From the NCBI RefSeq assembly GCF_014699035.1, contig NZ_JACXAA010000027.1, positions 1 to 45,129 on the forward strand: a stretch of 45,129 nucleotides of DNA. The letters run 5' to 3'. The notes beneath the pieces are model-generated. The model was not told where the DNA came from, searched no databases, and saw only the letters and a program-made list of their open reading frames with translations. Position numbers and translations under genes: made by a program. Of the stretch, positions 43,283 through 45,129 are shown one piece after another. Position 1 is the first letter of the stretch. Every line of letters begins with the position of its first letter. The DNA is from Spirosoma validum. GTDB lineage: Bacteria; Bacteroidota; Bacteroidia; Cytophagales; Spirosomataceae.

Positions 43283-43347
43283 CATCATCGGTCTTGAATC
43301 TAGCGCAATGTACTATACCGATTGCGCCAGACTCTAAACCGATGATG
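43283..43347. terminator. Nested hairpin between convergent genes
   Basis: An outer stem CATCATCGGT/ACCGATGATG (43283-43292 and 43338-43347) encloses an inner imperfect stem TCTAGCGCAAT/ATTGCGCCAGA. The right side ends in TTATTTT, giving a weak T-run on the plus strand. It lies between the 69-residue gene and the end of the convergent MFS gene. Confidence 0.6.
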
Positions 43348-43352
43348 TTATT

Positions 43353-44603
43353 TTAGCTTAACCGTACGGAAAATAACTCTTTCGACTTTGTGTAGACGTA
43401 GCTCACCACCAGTAACGTAACAACGCCACCCAGCACTACGGATGGTACTGTGCCCAACAAGCGGGCCAGTAGCCCGGATTCAAACGCGCCGATCTCGTTC
43501 GAGGAACTCACAAAGATGCCATTCACTGCTGCCACACGCCCCCGCATGTGGTCGGGCGGAAAAATTTGCAGAATCGTTTGTCGGATAATAACGCTTACAC
43601 TATCAAAAGCACCCGTTAAGGCCAGCATAAGAATCGACAGATAGAAATTTGTCGATAAGGAAAAAATGATGGTGGTTACCCCGAATCCAGCTACGGCCAG
43701 CAACATATTTCGCCAGGCGTTGTGGGTTGGTGGATGTTTCGTCATATAAGCCATCGTCAGCAAAGCACCAATGGACGGAGCAGCCCGTAGAAAGCCCAAT
43801 CCCTGCGCCCCAACGCGCAGAATATCTTCGGCAAAAACCGGCAGAATCGCTACGACACCCCCGAACAACACGGAGAACAAATCGAGCGAAATGGCATACA
43901 GTACGATTCGGGTTTTAAAGACAAATCGAAATCCTTCTTTTAAACTCTCGCGAAGACCCAACGCAGGTTCATTGGTAACGGGTACGGGCTTGCGGCTAAT
44001 CAGTGAAATCAGCAAAAAACAAATCCCTAAAAAGCCGATCACGACAATCAGGGAATGATCAAAACCAACCCAGTTGTACAAGAAACCCGCAACGCCCGGA
44101 CCGACAATAGCGCCAGCCTGCCAGAATGAGCTATACCACGTAGCGGAGTTGGCGTATAATTCGCGAGGAACCAGAAAGGGTTTCAGCGATGAACTGGCCG
44201 GTGAATAAAAGCCTTTGGCCGTGCCAATTAACATCAATACGCCGTAGATCGTAGCCAGTTGTGCCGTTCGGGACAAACCCGAAACAATCGAAGGTTGAAA
44301 GACCAGATAAAGAATTACAGAGCTGAGAATAATCACCAGCAGACTACACTGCAAAATACTTTTCTTGTCGCGTCGGTCGGCCAGGTGCCCTCCGAACAGC
44401 GATAAGGCAATGAATGGAATGGCTTCGGCCAGACCTACAAGCCCCAGCATTAGTGGGTCGTGCGTCATCTTGTAAAGCTCATAACCCAGAATAACTTCCT
44501 GAATCAACAACGTAACGGTGATCAGGAAACTATTCATGACGAAGTAACGGAATTCAGGAATGCGGAGGGATGCGTAGGAGTCGTCGGTATATTGTTGAAC
44601 CAT
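43353..44603 (-). CDS. MFS transporter, EntS/MFS_3-like
   Basis: A 416-residue permease with about twelve membrane segments, similar to siderophore- and drug-exporting major facilitators. I take the ATG at 44603 as the start, just before the family-typical YASLRIPEFRYFV; a GTG 42 bases upstream would add 14 polar residues and would overlap the promoter of the divergent gene. The loop GGHLADRRDKKS is MFS motif A, and FFLLI-type segments follow. Its substrate is unknown. It is divergent from the TrpF-like gene, 59 bases apart. Confidence 0.87.
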   Translation of the reverse strand: MVQQYTDDSYASLRIPEFRYFVMNSFLITVTLLIQEVILGYELYKMTHDPLMLGLVGLAEAIPFIALSLFGGHLADRRDKKSILQCSLLVIILSSVILYLVFQPSIVSGLSRTAQLATIYGVLMLIGTAKGFYSPASSSLKPFLVPRELYANSATWYSSFWQAGAIVGPGVAGFLYNWVGFDHSLIVVIGFLGICFLLISLISRKPVPVTNEPALGLRESLKEGFRFVFKTRIVLYAISLDLFSVLFGGVVAILPVFAEDILRVGAQGLGFLRAAPSIGALLTMAYMTKHPPTHNAWRNMLLAVAGFGVTTIIFSLSTNFYLSILMLALTGAFDSVSVIIRQTILQIFPPDHMRGRVAAVNGIFVSSSNEIGAFESGLLARLLGTVPSVVLGGVVTLLVVSYVYTKSKELFSVRLS

Positions 44604-44629
44604 ATTCTTAACGGCGGATCGTAACTTTG
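44595..44629 (+). promoter_or_regulatory. Promoter of the TrpF-like gene
   Basis: TAACTTTG (44622-44629) is an exact TAnnTTTG -7 element on the plus strand, with TTG at 44595-44597 upstream (24-base spacer, longer than the usual 19). It lies 33 bases before the ATG at 44663. It is also inside the N-terminal region of the divergent MFS gene if that gene starts at its GTG, which supports the later ATG. Confidence 0.45.
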
Positions 44630-44662
44630 TCGCCTTGCTATTCACTTAGTCAACCATAAACA

Positions 44663-45129
44663 ATGGAATCTCAGTTCAGAACCCGGGTTAAAATTTGCTG
44701 CATCAGCAGTATCGGCGAAGCACAACTGGCGATTCGGTTTGGTGCCGATGCACTCGGGCTGGTCGGTCGAATGCCGAGCGGTCCCGGTGTGGTCGGCGAT
44801 GAGTTGGCTGCGCGGATCGTTCGGGTAACGCCCCCGCCCATCGCTACGTTCATGCTCACCAGCGAACTCAGCACAGAAGATATTTTGGCTCATCAGCAGC
44901 GCGTCGGTGCCAACACCATCCAGTTAGTAGACGCCGTTTTACCGAAAACCTACGCAGAGCTTCATAAAGCTTTACCGACGGTTAAACTGGTGCAGGTCAT
45001 TCACATCATTGACGAACGAAATATTGACGAAGCCCTAAAGGCCGTTCAGGATGGAGCCGACGCTCTCCTACTCGATTCGGGGAATCCCACGCTGGCCGTA
45101 AAAGAACTCGGTGGTACGGGGCGTGTGCA
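44663..45129 (+). CDS. TrpF-like phosphoribosylanthranilate isomerase (partial, cut by the window edge)
   Basis: The first 155 residues of a beta/alpha-barrel protein similar to phosphoribosylanthranilate isomerase, which performs an Amadori rearrangement in tryptophan synthesis. The catalytic cysteine of the family falls at Cys12 (VKIC), the catalytic aspartate at Asp138 in LLLDSG, and GGTG is the phosphate-binding loop. The usual QLHG strand is replaced by QLVD, and the KICG motif reads KICC. No other trp gene is nearby. The frame runs off the right edge with no stop codon. It may be a paralog with another substrate. Confidence 0.75.
   Translation, partial: MESQFRTRVKICCISSIGEAQLAIRFGADALGLVGRMPSGPGVVGDELAARIVRVTPPPIATFMLTSELSTEDILAHQQRVGANTIQLVDAVLPKTYAELHKALPTVKLVQVIHIIDERNIDEALKAVQDGADALLLDSGNPTLAVKELGGTGRV

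Noticed and set aside
1..45129. Apparent abundance of ACGTA and TACGTA words across the window
   Set aside because: It looks frequent by eye, but I cannot count it against expectation; it probably reflects codon preference for GTA and TAC in this lineage.

Overview
The window is chromosomal DNA of a Bacteroidetes bacterium, most likely a member of the Cytophagales close to Spirosoma. The evidence is a SusC/SusD pair, TAnnTTTG-type -7 promoter elements, no obvious Shine-Dalgarno sites, a bacteriophytochrome operon typical of pigmented environmental Cytophagales, and uniform codon use at about 50% GC throughout. It looks like ordinary chromosome. I see no rRNA, tRNA, CRISPR array, insertion sequence or phage gene. 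No gene-free stretch exceeds 300 bases; the longest are about 250 bases (17624-17870 and 26980-27235).

Positions 1-11836 hold a compact glycan-uptake locus: an AraA/FucI-type sugar isomerase, a SusC/SusD outer-membrane uptake pair, an unrecognised 849-residue secreted protein that resembles a TIM-barrel hydrolase, an alpha/beta-hydrolase esterase and an SGNH esterase. A convergent GntR/UTRA regulator closes the locus. Paired-hairpin intergenic repeats sit between several of these genes. Positions 11926-17623 on the minus strand carry a patatin-like lipase with a membrane hairpin, a YefM/YoeB toxin-antitoxin pair, an ABC exporter and an AAA ATPase of the DUF4143 type. The ABC exporter and the ATPase both have unusual palindromic leader DNA.

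Positions 17871-20600 hold two tandem-duplicated periplasmic thioredoxins and a small iron-permease-family membrane protein. Positions 20779-26084 are a light-sensing block: a three-PAS histidine kinase runs convergently into a minus-strand operon of bacteriophytochrome, single-domain response regulator and heme oxygenase. The heme oxygenase makes biliverdin, the chromophore the phytochrome needs. Positions 27236-31073 are a ribose-related operon: ribokinase, a secreted ADP-ribosylglycohydrolase-like protein with an extra beta-sandwich domain, and an unknown exported protein.

The rest is a mixture. It contains an outer-membrane barrel protein, a secreted alpha-galactosidase-like enzyme, a cytochrome c/PQQ quinoprotein with a vicinal Cys pair, two DMT-type transporters, a PD-(D/E)XK protein, two MFS transporters, argininosuccinate lyase (TTG start), an Uma2-family nuclease, an SMP-30-like propeller and a 69-residue orphan protein. 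A TrpF-like isomerase is cut by the right edge. I found no clearly new defence or mobile system. The most unusual items are the 849-residue secreted protein, the secreted ARH-like fusion beside ribokinase, the start-codon palindrome of the AAA ATPase, the alternative hairpins ahead of the ABC gene, and the paired-hairpin repeats.
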